The notes: generated by a model from the sequence alone, not told the origin. A DNA stretch of 64,000 bases from Streptococcus sanguinis (GCF_026781265.1 NZ_JAKUVC010000007.1:62001-126000); one strand, 5' to 3'; counted from the first letter of the stretch, positions 9,892-19,604 are shown. A program made the numbers and translations.

Positions 9892-9946
9892 TCGATATAT
9901 CGAACCTTGATATAAAAATTATATCGCAGTTCGATATAGTTGTCAA
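9892..9946 (-). promoter_or_regulatory. Promoter and probable PadR operators of the padR-DUF2812-ABC operon
   Basis: Perfect minus-strand SigA promoter: TTGACA (9941-9946), 17-base spacer, TATAAT (9918-9923). Inside it lies the inverted repeat ATATCG (9921-9926)/CGATAT (9932-9937). A 12-bp palindrome TCGATATATCGA (9892-9903) follows near the likely transcription start. Both share the CGATAT half-site, consistent with autorepression. Confidence 0.8.
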
Positions 9947-10058
9947 GGATTTATAAATATTTTTTTACAAAAAGTAATTCATTTTTATCTATCAATACTT
10001 GCAGCTGATTTGATCAGAAGCTAAAAGGATTAGAGACCTGCATCCTGATAAATCAGCA

Positions 10059-10084
10059 TAAAAAAAGCCAGGAACACCTGACTT
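10059..10084 (-). terminator. Terminator of the LD-carboxypeptidase gene
   Basis: Minus-strand stem AGTCAGG/CCTGGCT with a TGTT loop, followed by a T run. Confidence 0.65.
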
Positions 10085-10090
10085 ACTTAT

Positions 10091-10879
10091 TTATTTTCCT
10101 GCTTCCTTGAGCAGGGCGATGTATTCTTCCAGAACCAGATTGTGCTTCTGCATATACTGGGCATTCTCCACACCGACATAGCGGTAATGCCAATTCTCAA
10201 AGTCAACTCCGGTAATATCACTCTTGCCATCCGGATAGCGAAGGACAAAACCATACTGGGGAGCTAGCTCCGCAATCTTGGCAGCCAATTCATCCTCCTG
10301 ACCTTCTGGTGCGCTCATATCAATAGCCAAGCCCGTTTGATGCTCGCTGGCTCCTGGAAGCTGCACCTGCTTCAGCACGATGCTGACTGCTTCTTCATTT
10401 GACAAGCCTTTGGCGACTTCCCCAGCAACTTTTTCGTTATAGAGCTCCTCCTGCTCCGCTCGGCTGCGATAGCCAGAGATTAGAGTTTCTTCAGGAGCTA
10501 TCGCCTGGGCTGCTGCTAGGAATTGCCGAGTATTTTCAGCAATGCGGCTGTCCACCTGCACCTCTCCAATCTGAGTCAGTTCAGGTGTCTTTTCTTCTTG
10601 CTGGTTGTCTCGATTGACCAATATCAAATTCCAATCAGTAGAAGAAACCTTGGGCAAATCAGACTGCGAGCTCTCTGAGCCAGAAGAGCCTTTCGTAGCA
10701 GAACTGCTAGATGAACCCGAAAACTGAATCTTTGCAAGCAGATCTTGTAACAAGGACGGACGGAAATAAATCACCGTCCCTCCAGCTACTAGACACAAGA
10801 CGATTAACAATAAAAACGTTAACCCAATCTTCTTAGACTTCGATTTTCTCTTTTCTTTGCGATGTTTAGCGCGCTTCAA
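10091..10879 (-). CDS. ldcB: Membrane-anchored LD-carboxypeptidase (M15B, VanY/LdcB type)
   Basis: Probable peptidoglycan carboxypeptidase that trims the terminal D-Ala of stem peptides outside the membrane. The 262 residues begin with a very basic cytoplasmic tail (about 1-19), one membrane anchor (about 20-39) and a Ser-rich linker. The M15B domain contains the substrate motif SGYRSRAEQ, the zinc motif SEHQTGLAID (HxxxxxxD) and the final ENWHYRY. It starts with TTG at 10879, preceded by GGAGG, and overlaps the upstream phosphatase gene by 14 bases, so it is probably translated by coupling. The assignment to LdcB rather than another VanY-like enzyme is by similarity only. Confidence 0.88.
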   Translation of the reverse strand: MKRAKHRKEKRKSKSKKIGLTFLLLIVLCLVAGGTVIYFRPSLLQDLLAKIQFSGSSSSSATKGSSGSESSQSDLPKVSSTDWNLILVNRDNQQEEKTPELTQIGEVQVDSRIAENTRQFLAAAQAIAPEETLISGYRSRAEQEELYNEKVAGEVAKGLSNEEAVSIVLKQVQLPGASEHQTGLAIDMSAPEGQEDELAAKIAELAPQYGFVLRYPDGKSDITGVDFENWHYRYVGVENAQYMQKHNLVLEEYIALLKEAGK

Positions 10880-11564
10880 CTTCTTCCTCCATTACTTTGG
10901 CACCGGCCTCTCGATAAGACATGTCTCCGACGCAAGCTACTGTGAATTTACCGTCTTCATAGTCTACAACCGTCACACTGCCATTGTCCAAACCATGAGG
11001 CCGAGTTCGATTGATTAGATAGACAAAGGTTCCGATGGTCATGCCGTGGCTGACTACAAGAGCATTGCCACCACCAGTAGCTTCCAACTCCTCAGCTATG
11101 GCTGAAAAGCCTTCCCAAATTCGGCCGCTAAGCTTTTCCCAATTTTCTGCCCAGCCTGCTGTATCGACTTCTACAAGGCCTTCTGCCAACTCAGCATAGC
11201 TAAGCTGATGAACATGCTCAATATTGAAAACCCGGGGCATCACACCCATAAAGAGCTCTCCATCATAACCACCATCAAAACTGCCAAAGCACCATTCGCG
11301 AATCCGTTTGTCAAAGGTATAAGGAATCTGATCTGTCAGGCCCAGTTCCTCTAGAATAATGCCCATGGTCTGAATAGTCCGGCCGCTGTCGCTGGAGCGG
11401 GCCAATTTGAAATCAAGTCCAGCTTCTCTCAAGCCAATGCCCAACTCATGAATGCCACGTTCCCCAACTTCAGTCAAAGGGGTATCAGACCAGCCTTGAG
11501 CTCGACCGATAGTATTAAACATGGTTTTGCCATGACGAACCAAGTATAATCTTGTTTTTGCCAT
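10866..11564 (-). CDS. Histidine phosphatase family protein (phosphoglycerate-mutase-like), copy 1
   Basis: 232-residue member of the histidine phosphatase superfamily. The N-terminal RHG motif (LYLVRHGKTMFN, catalytic His about residue 10), the Glu of REWCFGSFDG and the second His of VVSHGMTIG are intact. The substrate is unknown; cofactor-dependent mutase or broad phosphatase activity cannot be separated here. It lies directly downstream of a paralogue of very similar sequence and overlaps ldcB. Confidence 0.9.
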   Translation of the reverse strand: MAKTRLYLVRHGKTMFNTIGRAQGWSDTPLTEVGERGIHELGIGLREAGLDFKLARSSDSGRTIQTMGIILEELGLTDQIPYTFDKRIREWCFGSFDGGYDGELFMGVMPRVFNIEHVHQLSYAELAEGLVEVDTAGWAENWEKLSGRIWEGFSAIAEELEATGGGNALVVSHGMTIGTFVYLINRTRPHGLDNGSVTVVDYEDGKFTVACVGDMSYREAGAKVMEEEVEAR

Positions 11565-11634
11565 TTCATTTCCTCCGTTGTTCTTTTCACATTATACCAT
11601 TTTATGAAGAAATTGGCGCCATCTGGCTTTCAAA

Positions 11635-11663
11635 GCAAAAAGCAGGAGTCTCAAAACTCCCGC
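11635..11663 (-). terminator. Terminator between the two phosphatase paralogues
   Basis: Minus-strand stem AGCGGGAGT/ACTCCTGCT followed by TTTTT, immediately after the stop of the copy 2 gene. Confidence 0.75.
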
Positions 11664-12365
11664 TCATTCTTGATTTTCTCGGTCCAATATAGCTGCGCCG
11701 ATCTGACGGTAAGACACATCGCCCAGAGCTTGAATGCTGAAGCGACCATTTTCATACTCCAACACTGTGACACTGCCATTGTCGACATTAGGATTTTTCG
11801 TGATATTCTCATCAACCAGATAAGCCAAAGTACCAATGGTCATGCTGTGGCTGACGACCAGAGCATTGCCACCGCCAGAGGACTCCACCTCTCTAGCAAT
11901 GGCTTCAAATCCTTCTAAAATCCGACCGCTAAGCTTGTCCCAAGGCTCAGCCCAGCCAGCCGAATCCACTTCTACCAGACCATTCGCCAAATCCGGCCAA
12001 CTGAGCTCTTTGTAATTATCTGTCTCAAGAACTCGTGGGATAACGCCATGAAAGAGCTCACCCCCATAGGCACCATCAAAACTTCCGAAACACCACTCCC
12101 GGATGCGCTTGTCATAGCGATAGGGAATCTGGCCAGTCAAACCCAGCTCCTCTAGGATAATCCCCATGGTCTGAATGGTCCTGCCGCTATCACTGGAAAA
12201 AGCCTTGATAAAAGGCAAGCCAGACTCTCGCAATCCGATACCCAGCTCACGAATACCGCGCTCGCCTTCGGCAGTCAGCGGCGTATCAGACCAGCCCTGT
12301 GCCCGGCCGATAGTATTAAACATGGTCTTGCCATGACGGATAACATAGAGTCTTGTTTTGGACAT
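11664..12365 (-). CDS. Histidine phosphatase family protein (phosphoglycerate-mutase-like), copy 2
   Basis: 233 residues. It shares long identical blocks with copy 1 (HGKTMFNTIGRAQGWSDTPL, SDSGRTIQTMGIILEELGL, KRIREWCFGSFDG). RHG, Glu and the second His (VVSHSMTIG) are present, so both copies should be active. The divergence is concentrated in the cap region (about 115-145) and the C-terminus, suggesting changed substrate preference after tandem duplication. A terminator separates it from copy 1, so copy 1 probably has its own promoter or depends on read-through. Confidence 0.9.
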   Translation of the reverse strand: MSKTRLYVIRHGKTMFNTIGRAQGWSDTPLTAEGERGIRELGIGLRESGLPFIKAFSSDSGRTIQTMGIILEELGLTGQIPYRYDKRIREWCFGSFDGAYGGELFHGVIPRVLETDNYKELSWPDLANGLVEVDSAGWAEPWDKLSGRILEGFEAIAREVESSGGGNALVVSHSMTIGTLAYLVDENITKNPNVDNGSVTVLEYENGRFSIQALGDVSYRQIGAAILDRENQE

Positions 12366-12501
12366 AGTTTACCTCTTTTATTTTTGTTTGTTGTAGTAAA
12401 TTTTGAAAAAGGCCTTCGAATTCTTTAGGATAAAGAAGAGGGAGAAGTCAGTTCTCCGCTATGATGGACAGCGGCTCACCGTGAAGCCGGCATCTAATCA
12501 A

Positions 12502-13398
12502 CTATAGAGACTTAATATGAACTTTGACGGCACTGACACACCCAAGAATAATGTACAGATAATGGAGCCAATAATTAAGACCAAACTGTCCGGATAAAGC
12601 GGCTTTATTAATAGCGATAACGGCTTGCAAAATATGGCCTTCCCCCTGATAAAAAGAATTAGCATAACCGATTTGAACAGCTAAAAAGCTCATCGTTAAA
12701 GTAAAAAAGAAACTTGCCACAATGCCTAAAACAGAAATTCCTTTGACAAACTTTTCATAGCAAGCAATGCTAAATAGCAGTGTAAAACCTGATATGAAGC
12801 CCATAGCCAAGGAGGCACCTGTCAGGAAGAAGACGAGGCATGCACCAACCAAGCTAGTCAAAAATGCTCCGAAAATCCCCAGAAAATAATGTATTTTCTG
12901 CGGACTTTGATGAGGAAGGGAGCGCTTTGTCACCTTATCCTGTGAGATGGAAATCATTCGCTCATAGCTAGATGGCGTGAGAAAGAGCCAGTCTCCTTTG
13001 AACTGATACAAGTCCACATCTCCGGTTTCACCAGTTTTCTCACAGGCGCTAACCAGCCCTTGCTCCTCAAAGTAGCGGGTGCAGTCCTCGATAGCCTCCT
13101 CCAAAATATCCGGCAGCAGATCCCGATCCTGATCAGCCAAAATCTGACAGGCCAGACTATAGCCAGCTCTCTCAAAATCAATCAAGACCTCGGAATCGTT
13201 GATCAGAGCTTCCAAGGTATCTCGACCGATATAACCCTGCTCACATCTGACTGAAAAGAAAATCGCAAATTCATCGCCATCCGTTATGGTCTCTAGATAA
13301 AAAGCATAATCCCTTCTACGACCATATATAATGCCGCTCTCTTTATCAAAATCCAAACCTAAATCAAGGGCCAGCTCAGCTAGCTCTCTTTTATTCAT
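12502..13398 (-). CDS. Uncharacterised membrane protein
   Basis: 298 residues, family not recognised. The first half (about 1-165) is soluble, acidic and resembles a two-part alpha/beta domain (FAIFFSVRCEQGYIGRDTLEAL, then RYFEEQGLV). The second half has about four membrane segments (about 172-192, 195-210, 215-240 and 272-290). It stands alone between the phosphatase pair and the UPF0210 gene with spacers of more than 100 bases on both sides. No signal peptide or catalytic motif was seen. Confidence 0.75.
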   Translation of the reverse strand: MNKRELAELALDLGLDFDKESGIIYGRRRDYAFYLETITDGDEFAIFFSVRCEQGYIGRDTLEALINDSEVLIDFERAGYSLACQILADQDRDLLPDILEEAIEDCTRYFEEQGLVSACEKTGETGDVDLYQFKGDWLFLTPSSYERMISISQDKVTKRSLPHQSPQKIHYFLGIFGAFLTSLVGACLVFFLTGASLAMGFISGFTLLFSIACYEKFVKGISVLGIVASFFFTLTMSFLAVQIGYANSFYQGEGHILQAVIAINKAALSGQFGLNYWLHYLYIILGCVSAVKVHIKSL

Positions 13399-13530
13399 AA
13401 CCTAAACAATCTCCTTATAATCCCCTACATTTCAAGCATCCAGCTAGATTCAATCCCACAAACTCCTACTCGGAAACTGAATAGCTGTCCTTTATAATGC
13501 TTTCTTAAAAGCTGTTTCAAATCTAGCTTT

Positions 13531-14868
13531 TTAATTTTTAAAGCTGTGAATGGGCGCTGGAATTTGACCACCCCGCGCGATAAAGGCGGCTGACGAAGCC
13601 TGATTGACCTTCATGACCGGAGCTGTTCCCAAGAGCCCGCCAAATTCAATCATATCACCTTCCTTGCCCTTTGGAATAATCCGCACAGCTGTCGTCTTTT
13701 GATTGATAACGCCAATCGCTGCTTCATCCGCAATCATGGCTGCGATGGTTTCAGCCGGTGTCGCCTCTGGAATGGCAATCATATCCAAACCTACCGAGCA
13801 GATAGCTGTCATAGCTTCTAACTTTTCTAGATTGAGCGAGCCATTTTGCACAGCCGCAATCATACCCTCATCTTCTGACACAGGAATGAAAGCACCAGAC
13901 AGTCCGCCAACCTGATTGCAAGCCATGACACCGCCTTTTTTAACTTGGTCATTGAGCAGGGCAAGTGCCGCTGTCGTGCCATGAGTGCCAACTGTTTCCA
14001 ATCCCATTTCTTCCAAGACACGGGCTACTGAGTCTCCGACTGCCGGTGTTGGAGCCAGACTCAAGTCAACAATCCCGAACTTGACTCCCAGACGCTCGCT
14101 GGCCATCTGACCGACCAACTGACCGATACGAGTGATTTTGAAGGCTGTTTTCTTGACCGTTTCAGCCACCACGTCAAAGCTCTCACCACGTACCTTTTCT
14201 AAGGCTCGCTTGACAACCCCAGGCCCAGAAACACCAACATTGATGACCACATCTGTTTCACCAACACCATGGAAGGCGCCTGCCATGAAAGGATTGTCCT
14301 CTACCGCATTGGCAAAGACGACCAGCTTGGCCGCACCCATGTCAGAAAGCTGGGCAGTTTCCTTAATAATACGCCCCATATCCGCAACCGCCGTCATATT
14401 GATACCGGTCTTGGTTGAGCCGATATTGACAGAGGAACAGACCTTGTCCGTCTCTGCCAAAGCGCGTGGAATGGAATTAATGAGGATTTCATCCCCTTTT
14501 TGATAGCCCTTTTGGACCAAGGCAGAGAAACCGCCGATAAAGTCAACACCGATTTCCTTAGCTGCCTTGTCTAAAGCCTTGGCCAGAGGCACGTAGTCAC
14601 TGCTGTCTGTCGCTGCCCCAATCAGAGAAATAGGAGTCACGGAGACCCGCTTATTGACGATGGGAATTCCCAGCTCAGCAGAAATTTCATCCCCAACCGC
14701 CACCAGGTCTTTCGCTTTGGTCGTGATTTTTTGGTAAATCTTCTCCGCCGCCCGATCAATATCTGTGTCGATACAGTCCAAGAGTGAAATGCCCATGGTG
14801 ATGGTCCGAATATCAAAATTCTGCTCCTCAATCATGGCAATGGTTTCTGTTACTTGTCTAATATCCAT
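13531..14868 (-). CDS. PFL family protein (UPF0210/DUF711)
   Basis: 445-residue cytoplasmic protein of the UPF0210 family, which carries a pyruvate-formate-lyase-like fold. Recognisable blocks are [32 protein letters not shown] at the N-terminus, [12 protein letters not shown]-like [12 protein letters not shown] (about 150), [12 protein letters not shown] and [14 protein letters not shown]. The length is normal and no residues appear lost. The gene lies 10 bases downstream of the ACT-domain gene, an association conserved in Firmicutes. The function is unknown. Confidence 0.92.
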   Translation of the reverse strand: MDIRQVTETIAMIEEQNFDIRTITMGISLLDCIDTDIDRAAEKIYQKITTKAKDLVAVGDEISAELGIPIVNKRVSVTPISLIGAATDSSDYVPLAKALDKAAKEIGVDFIGGFSALVQKGYQKGDEILINSIPRALAETDKVCSSVNIGSTKTGINMTAVADMGRIIKETAQLSDMGAAKLVVFANAVEDNPFMAGAFHGVGETDVVINVGVSGPGVVKRALEKVRGESFDVVAETVKKTAFKITRIGQLVGQMASERLGVKFGIVDLSLAPTPAVGDSVARVLEEMGLETVGTHGTTAALALLNDQVKKGGVMACNQVGGLSGAFIPVSEDEGMIAAVQNGSLNLEKLEAMTAICSVGLDMIAIPEATPAETIAAMIADEAAIGVINQKTTAVRIIPKGKEGDMIEFGGLLGTAPVMKVNQASSAAFIARGGQIPAPIHSFKN

Positions 14869-14878
14869 CCTTCACTCC

Positions 14879-15145
14879 TTAGATATTGTACATGGCATCA
14901 AAAATGGCTGCGCTTTGAATATTGATTTTAACGTTGAGCTCTTGGCCGAAAGCTTCAAACTCGTTGCGAAGGGCCGTAAAATCTTGCTTTTCATCGCTTG
15001 AGACCAAGGCCATCATGGTAAAATATTCCTCCAAAACGGTTTGGGAAATATCGTCAATATTCAGCCCCAGTTCCGCAATCTTGGTGGAAACTCCGGCTAC
15101 AATCCCTGTTTTATCTTTTCCGACAACGGTAATAATTGCTTTCAT
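14879..15145 (-). CDS. ACT domain protein (UPF0237 family)
   Basis: 88 residues that are essentially one ACT domain (MKAIITVVGKDKTGIVAGVSTKIAELGLNI...), a fold that binds small ligands, often amino acids. ATG at 15145 is chosen over an upstream in-frame TTG because it follows GGAG at a normal distance. It is co-transcribed with the downstream UPF0210 gene and may be a regulatory subunit for it (inference from the conserved pairing). Confidence 0.9.
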   Translation of the reverse strand: MKAIITVVGKDKTGIVAGVSTKIAELGLNIDDISQTVLEEYFTMMALVSSDEKQDFTALRNEFEAFGQELNVKINIQSAAIFDAMYNI

Positions 15146-15336
15146 GCTTGGCTCCAATCATTTTTAGTTTGTCTCATTGTAGCATAAATTCGAGGATTTT
15201 GTATACTATTTCAGAAAATAAAGGCAGAAGATTCGGATATTGCAAATAGCACTTGAAACAAGGAAGATCCCCCTATGCTCAGCGATTCATCTGATAGACT
15301 ATTTGGGGCATCTTTGTATGTTTTTTCTATTTTTGT

Positions 15337-15365
15337 TTGAAAGCGCTTTCGATATTTGTTATACT
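15337..15365 (+). promoter_or_regulatory. Promoter of the M14 carboxypeptidase gene with overlapping cre site
   Basis: -35 TTGAAA (15337-15342), 17-base spacer, -10 TATACT (15360-15365). A nearly perfect catabolite-responsive element, TGAAAGCGCTTTCG (15338-15351, one mismatch to TGWAARCGYTWNCW), covers the -35 box, as expected for repression by CcpA. Confidence 0.8.
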
Positions 15366-15400
15366 AAATATAGAATATTTTACACAAAGGAGATTTCCTA

Positions 15401-18400
15401 ATGAACGATTCATACAAGAAGCGTCTCTATACTCAGGCTTTGAGTTTATCAGCCGCTGTGTTGATGGCTGTTTTGGCTCAGGGCAAGGCTGCGGCTGACC
15501 AGCAGAACAATACTGAGTCACAGCCAACCGCCAATCAGGTAGAGGCTGTTACTCCTGCGACAGAAGCCGCGCAGGTCGCTGATCCTAATCCGACAGCTGA
15601 AAAAGAGCAGGCTCCTGCTGCTGTAGCGGACAATCCAGCTGTCTCTGCAGCAGCTCAAACAAGAGCAGCTGCTTCTGAAGAAGCCAAGACACAGCTGGCT
15701 GACAGCACTGTGTATATGTCCGAGCCTGCAGAGCTCAAGGAAACAGTCCAAGGACAGGGCTCTCAGGCGGGCAAGCTGACCTGGACTCTGGATAATAAAC
15801 CGATTGCTGACTGGAAAACCTGGAACATGGACACTGGCACTTTTACTGGCCAACCCTTTCTCACTATCGAGGAAAAAGCCGACGGAAATGACCTTCATCT
15901 GAATCTGCAGTTTCAAAAACTTTTCGGAGACGATCTCAGTCTGCGCTCTCCCCACAATATCCGCCGGGCTTATCGAAACTTTATCGGGAGCCATGAATTG
16001 GTCGGTACGAGTCAGGACTTAGGACTGACCATTCGTAAAAATATCATCTTGCGCCCTTACGAAGACTTCCACAGCCATGAGGAAATGCTGGCGTCTATCG
16101 AAAAGAGCAGACAGGATGCTAAAACGGACCGCTTGGTACAGATTGAGAACATTGGAAAGAGCGCTCAGGGTCGTGATATCAAGCTGGGTATCATCAGTTC
16201 CGACCAAAAGAGCATTGACGACTACCTCAGTAAAACCAATCCTCAGGCCTTGACAAAACCAGCTGAAATGCTGGCGGCCCTCAAAAATGGCAACCTAGAC
16301 TACAAACTTCCTGTCCTCATCAACAATACCCACGCTGATGAACAGCCTGGGATTGATATTATCACAGGGCTATTTAAGACCTTTGCGACCAAAGACCAAG
16401 TCAGCTTCAAAACAACCGCTGCCGATGGCTCCGAAAAGATGGTCACTCTCAACATCCAAGACTTGCTGAAGAAGTTTATCTTCCTCTTTGACTTTACGGA
16501 GAACCCTGACGGCGATGTCCTCAACACTCGGGCTCTTGCCAATGGCCTTGACCCTAACCGTGATACTGGCTACCAAGCCAATCCTGAAACCCGCACCGTT
16601 GCTGGATTGATTAATAAATGGAATCCGATTGCTCTCTACGATGTCCACGGCTTTGTCAAGGAATTCCTGATTGAGCCAGCGACACCGCCGCATGATCCTA
16701 ACTTTGAATATGACCTTTTAGCTGATCTCATGCTGGACAATGCCCATCATATGGGGCGGGCCGGCGTTGCCAACTCTGGCTACTACAAATACATCATTCC
16801 TAAACTCGACTGGGGAGACGGATGGGACGATTCCTTCTCCGGCTACACAGCGGTTTATTCTATGTACCATGGCATTCTGGGACATACCATTGAAATTCCC
16901 GAGGGCAATCAAGAGTCCTACAAGGCTGGATACTATGCAGTCCTAGGCGGTCTGGACTATCTCGCTAAGAACCCAGATAAGCTCATGGAAATGCGCCTCA
17001 ACTTCTACCTGCGTGGTATTAATAAGATCGAAGATCCTAAGGCAGAAAATGAGCTCGTCGGACCAGATGGCCAGGTTGTAGGCCGGATTAAAAAAGGCCA
17101 GGAAAAATTCTTCCCAGACTACTATGTCATCCCGATGGGGCTAGATAAAGATAACGATAGCCAAGAAGCCTTTAATATGATTGACTATTTCAAGCGCAAC
17201 GGTGTGCTTGTCAAAGAACTCAAAGAAGACAGCGGCAACTATAAAAAAGGTGATTTGGTTGTCGATATGGCGCAAGCTAAGCGTGGCTATGCCAATCATG
17301 TCCTCTACAAGGGCTCAGATGAATCTAAGTGGGCAGCTATGTATGCAGAGTTAGTCGTCAATTTCCCTGATATGAAAGGCTTCAAAGCTCAACCAGTTTT
17401 TGGTGATAAGCTCTTTGAAGGCAAGCTAGGAGAGGTGACAGCCCTCCGTGCTGCCCGTACCAGCCAGGTTGACAATAAAGCGCCTTATTACGTCATTGCC
17501 AATACGTCTGAAAGTGCCGTTAAGGCCGTCAATCAAGCGCTTGCAGAAGGCAAAAAGGTCTATCTGACAGACGACGGCTATATCGTTGATACTCCGACCT
17601 TTACTAGCCTTCTGGATCGCTATGCCATTTACGGTGATGCCCTCTATAAGATTCCACAGGGACCAACTCTGAAGCCTCTCAAGGTCTACGCACCACCGCA
17701 TCAATTTTCATGGGCAGGTGTGGACGCACCAGCTCATACTGCCTTAGCTCTGAAGAATATGGGCTTTGAAATCGTCGAACGCCCAGAAGATGCTGACGTC
17801 ATCGTCCTTGAAAGCAACAACTATGACAAGTCTCTTGTCGGACTCAAGCCAACCATCGTCGTCGGAGGCTCTGCTATGCAGCGCTTGGAAAAACTAGGAA
17901 TCTTAGATGGATTTGACGCTGAGAGCTTCAAGAACGGCAGTGACTACGAAGGCTTGATGAAGGCTGTCATCCAAGACCAAGACCCGCTGACCAGCGGCTA
18001 CAAGAAGGATGGACTCTTTTACTCCAACTCTGGTAACTGGATTGCCAAGACTCCTGCCAACTTTAGGACTCTTGCCAGCATTGCTGGCAGCGACTTCTAT
18101 ATAGCTGGCTGGTGGCCTAGCAATGAACAGCTGGCCAACAAAGTCGTAGCCATTGCTGGTACCTATAACGAGAAGCCTCTCTTTGTCTACGCCGGCAATC
18201 CGACTAACCGCCTTCACCCTGTTCACTTCTACCGCTGGATCTCCAATGCTATCTTTGGCAGCCAGTTGGCTGAGCTGACAGACCTCCCAAGTCCTGCGGC
18301 ACCTGACCCAACCTACCAAGCGCCAAGTCAGACTGTCCTTGACTGGACACCTGCCACTGTCAATCCGCCGGCTCAGACAGTAGCTCTGACCTACAAGAGT

Positions 18401-18511
18401 CAGACTCTTCCGCAGACCGGAAGCCAAGAAACAAGTGCTAGCTTCGCTCTAGCTGGACTTCTGGTTGCAGGAGCAGCTGGACTCTTCCTCTTAAAGAAAA
18501 AGGAAGACTAA
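15401..18511 (+). CDS. Cell-wall-anchored M14 zinc carboxypeptidase
   Basis: Large (1036-residue) secreted peptidase. A signal peptide (about 1-32, ending AAAD) is followed by an Ala/Pro/Glu-rich stretch. The M14 metallocarboxypeptidase domain has the zinc ligands HADE (His about 311, Glu about 314) and His about 416 (YDVHGF), the substrate block NPDG...R...D.NRD (about 368-388), and the catalytic Glu about 498 (GHTIEIPEG). A long C-terminal region of unknown fold ends in LPQTG, a membrane span and KKKED, so sortase anchors it to the wall. The AAAGGAG site fits the start. It likely releases C-terminal residues from host or salivary proteins; the exact specificity is unknown. Confidence 0.92.
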   Translation: MNDSYKKRLYTQALSLSAAVLMAVLAQGKAAADQQNNTESQPTANQVEAVTPATEAAQVADPNPTAEKEQAPAAVADNPAVSAAAQTRAAASEEAKTQLADSTVYMSEPAELKETVQGQGSQAGKLTWTLDNKPIADWKTWNMDTGTFTGQPFLTIEEKADGNDLHLNLQFQKLFGDDLSLRSPHNIRRAYRNFIGSHELVGTSQDLGLTIRKNIILRPYEDFHSHEEMLASIEKSRQDAKTDRLVQIENIGKSAQGRDIKLGIISSDQKSIDDYLSKTNPQALTKPAEMLAALKNGNLDYKLPVLINNTHADEQPGIDIITGLFKTFATKDQVSFKTTAADGSEKMVTLNIQDLLKKFIFLFDFTENPDGDVLNTRALANGLDPNRDTGYQANPETRTVAGLINKWNPIALYDVHGFVKEFLIEPATPPHDPNFEYDLLADLMLDNAHHMGRAGVANSGYYKYIIPKLDWGDGWDDSFSGYTAVYSMYHGILGHTIEIPEGNQESYKAGYYAVLGGLDYLAKNPDKLMEMRLNFYLRGINKIEDPKAENELVGPDGQVVGRIKKGQEKFFPDYYVIPMGLDKDNDSQEAFNMIDYFKRNGVLVKELKEDSGNYKKGDLVVDMAQAKRGYANHVLYKGSDESKWAAMYAELVVNFPDMKGFKAQPVFGDKLFEGKLGEVTALRAARTSQVDNKAPYYVIANTSESAVKAVNQALAEGKKVYLTDDGYIVDTPTFTSLLDRYAIYGDALYKIPQGPTLKPLKVYAPPHQFSWAGVDAPAHTALALKNMGFEIVERPEDADVIVLESNNYDKSLVGLKPTIVVGGSAMQRLEKLGILDGFDAESFKNGSDYEGLMKAVIQDQDPLTSGYKKDGLFYSNSGNWIAKTPANFRTLASIAGSDFYIAGWWPSNEQLANKVVAIAGTYNEKPLFVYAGNPTNRLHPVHFYRWISNAIFGSQLAELTDLPSPAAPDPTYQAPSQTVLDWTPATVNPPAQTVALTYKSQTLPQTGSQETSASFALAGLLVAGAAGLFLLKKKED

Positions 18512-18522
18512 TACTTAAAAAC

Positions 18523-18556
18523 ACACCTCCCAATGAATGCGGGAGGTGTATTTTTA
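18523..18556. terminator. Bidirectional terminator
   Basis: ACACCTCCC (18523-18531)/GGGAGGTGT (18541-18549) with T runs on both strands. It serves the carboxypeptidase (+) and the dehydrogenase (-) genes that converge here. Confidence 0.9.
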
Positions 18557-18569
18557 GTTATAAGCTCTG

Positions 18570-19604
18570 CTATTTTTCCACATAGGTATGAAGCGGATAG
18601 GTCGGATAGGCCAAGTCACGTGCCAACTCTGAAGTCACATAACCTGCCGGTGCGTCTAACACAGAAGGGATTCGATTGACGATAGTAGCACAGGTCAAGG
18701 CTACAGTATCAGGCTTGCTGACTGAGAAAACTAGATTTGGATCGCCGGTAATTTCCCAATCACACATATCCCCGTCATTTTCACGATAGACCTTACCGAT
18801 ACATTCTACTTCCAACTCAATTCCTTGATGGGTATGAATGGTCGTCACAGCTGACATACCCGTTACTTGCCCCGCCGGGACTGTGCGTCCCAGCGTTTCA
18901 GAATAAACATCTTCATCCAAAATGTAAGGCACGCTCTTTTGTGAAATATCCTGAATGGTCCAGTTCATCTTAGAGCAGATAGCTTCAGCAGCATTCCACA
19001 TATAGGACGGCAGGCTCTCAGCACTGGCAATTTCCTTTTCAAATCGCTCTGAATCGTAACCAGCACCATGCGCTTCTGCTAAAGCCAGACCATAATCGTC
19101 CACATTATAGCTGACAATCCCTTTCACCTTTTGGATACGGTTGAGACCAGACATAGCCAAGCAAGGCATATTAATCCAGTAAATATCCTGCATGCCAGAT
19201 CCCATGATAGTGACACCATATTCTTTAGCCAGCTTGTCCAAGCGATTTGTTTCGGATGGCGAGGTCGTCCAAGGATAGATTGCTTCCTCGCAGGTCGTGA
19301 TGATATTCACCCCATGCTTGATAGCTGTTTCAAAAAAGTCATACATTTCCGGCATATAGGAAGCAATGGTGACAATGGCAATGTCTGCGTCACACTGGTC
19401 AAACACACTGTCAGCCTTATCAGAAATCAGGACACCAGTCTTATAGCCTAGCTCTGCAAAGTCACCGACATCTTGCCCTACAACAGCTGGATTGTTATCA
19501 ATAGCTCCGACGATTTCTACACCGTGATCCAGTAGGTACTTGAAAATCACTTTAGACATCTTGCCGCAGCCATATTGGACAGCACGAATTTTTGTATTTC
19601 TCAT
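18570..19604 (-). CDS. NAD(P)-dependent dehydrogenase, 2,4-diaminopentanoate dehydrogenase/dihydrodipicolinate reductase-like
   Basis: 344 residues with an N-terminal Rossmann fold of the DapB type (IRAVQYGCGKMSKVIFKYL, GxGxM variant, then GAIDNN) and a C-terminal domain like that of 2,4-diaminopentanoate dehydrogenase from ornithine degradation. Start at ATG 19604 follows GGAGGG. No other amino acid degradation gene is adjacent, so the substrate is open; an amino-acid-derived imine or semialdehyde is a reasonable guess. It is transcribed divergently from a MerR regulator, through a promoter with the 19-base spacer typical of MerR-activated genes. Confidence 0.8.
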   Translation of the reverse strand: MRNTKIRAVQYGCGKMSKVIFKYLLDHGVEIVGAIDNNPAVVGQDVGDFAELGYKTGVLISDKADSVFDQCDADIAIVTIASYMPEMYDFFETAIKHGVNIITTCEEAIYPWTTSPSETNRLDKLAKEYGVTIMGSGMQDIYWINMPCLAMSGLNRIQKVKGIVSYNVDDYGLALAEAHGAGYDSERFEKEIASAESLPSYMWNAAEAICSKMNWTIQDISQKSVPYILDEDVYSETLGRTVPAGQVTGMSAVTTIHTHQGIELEVECIGKVYRENDGDMCDWEITGDPNLVFSVSKPDTVALTCATIVNRIPSVLDAPAGYVTSELARDLAYPTYPLHTYVEK

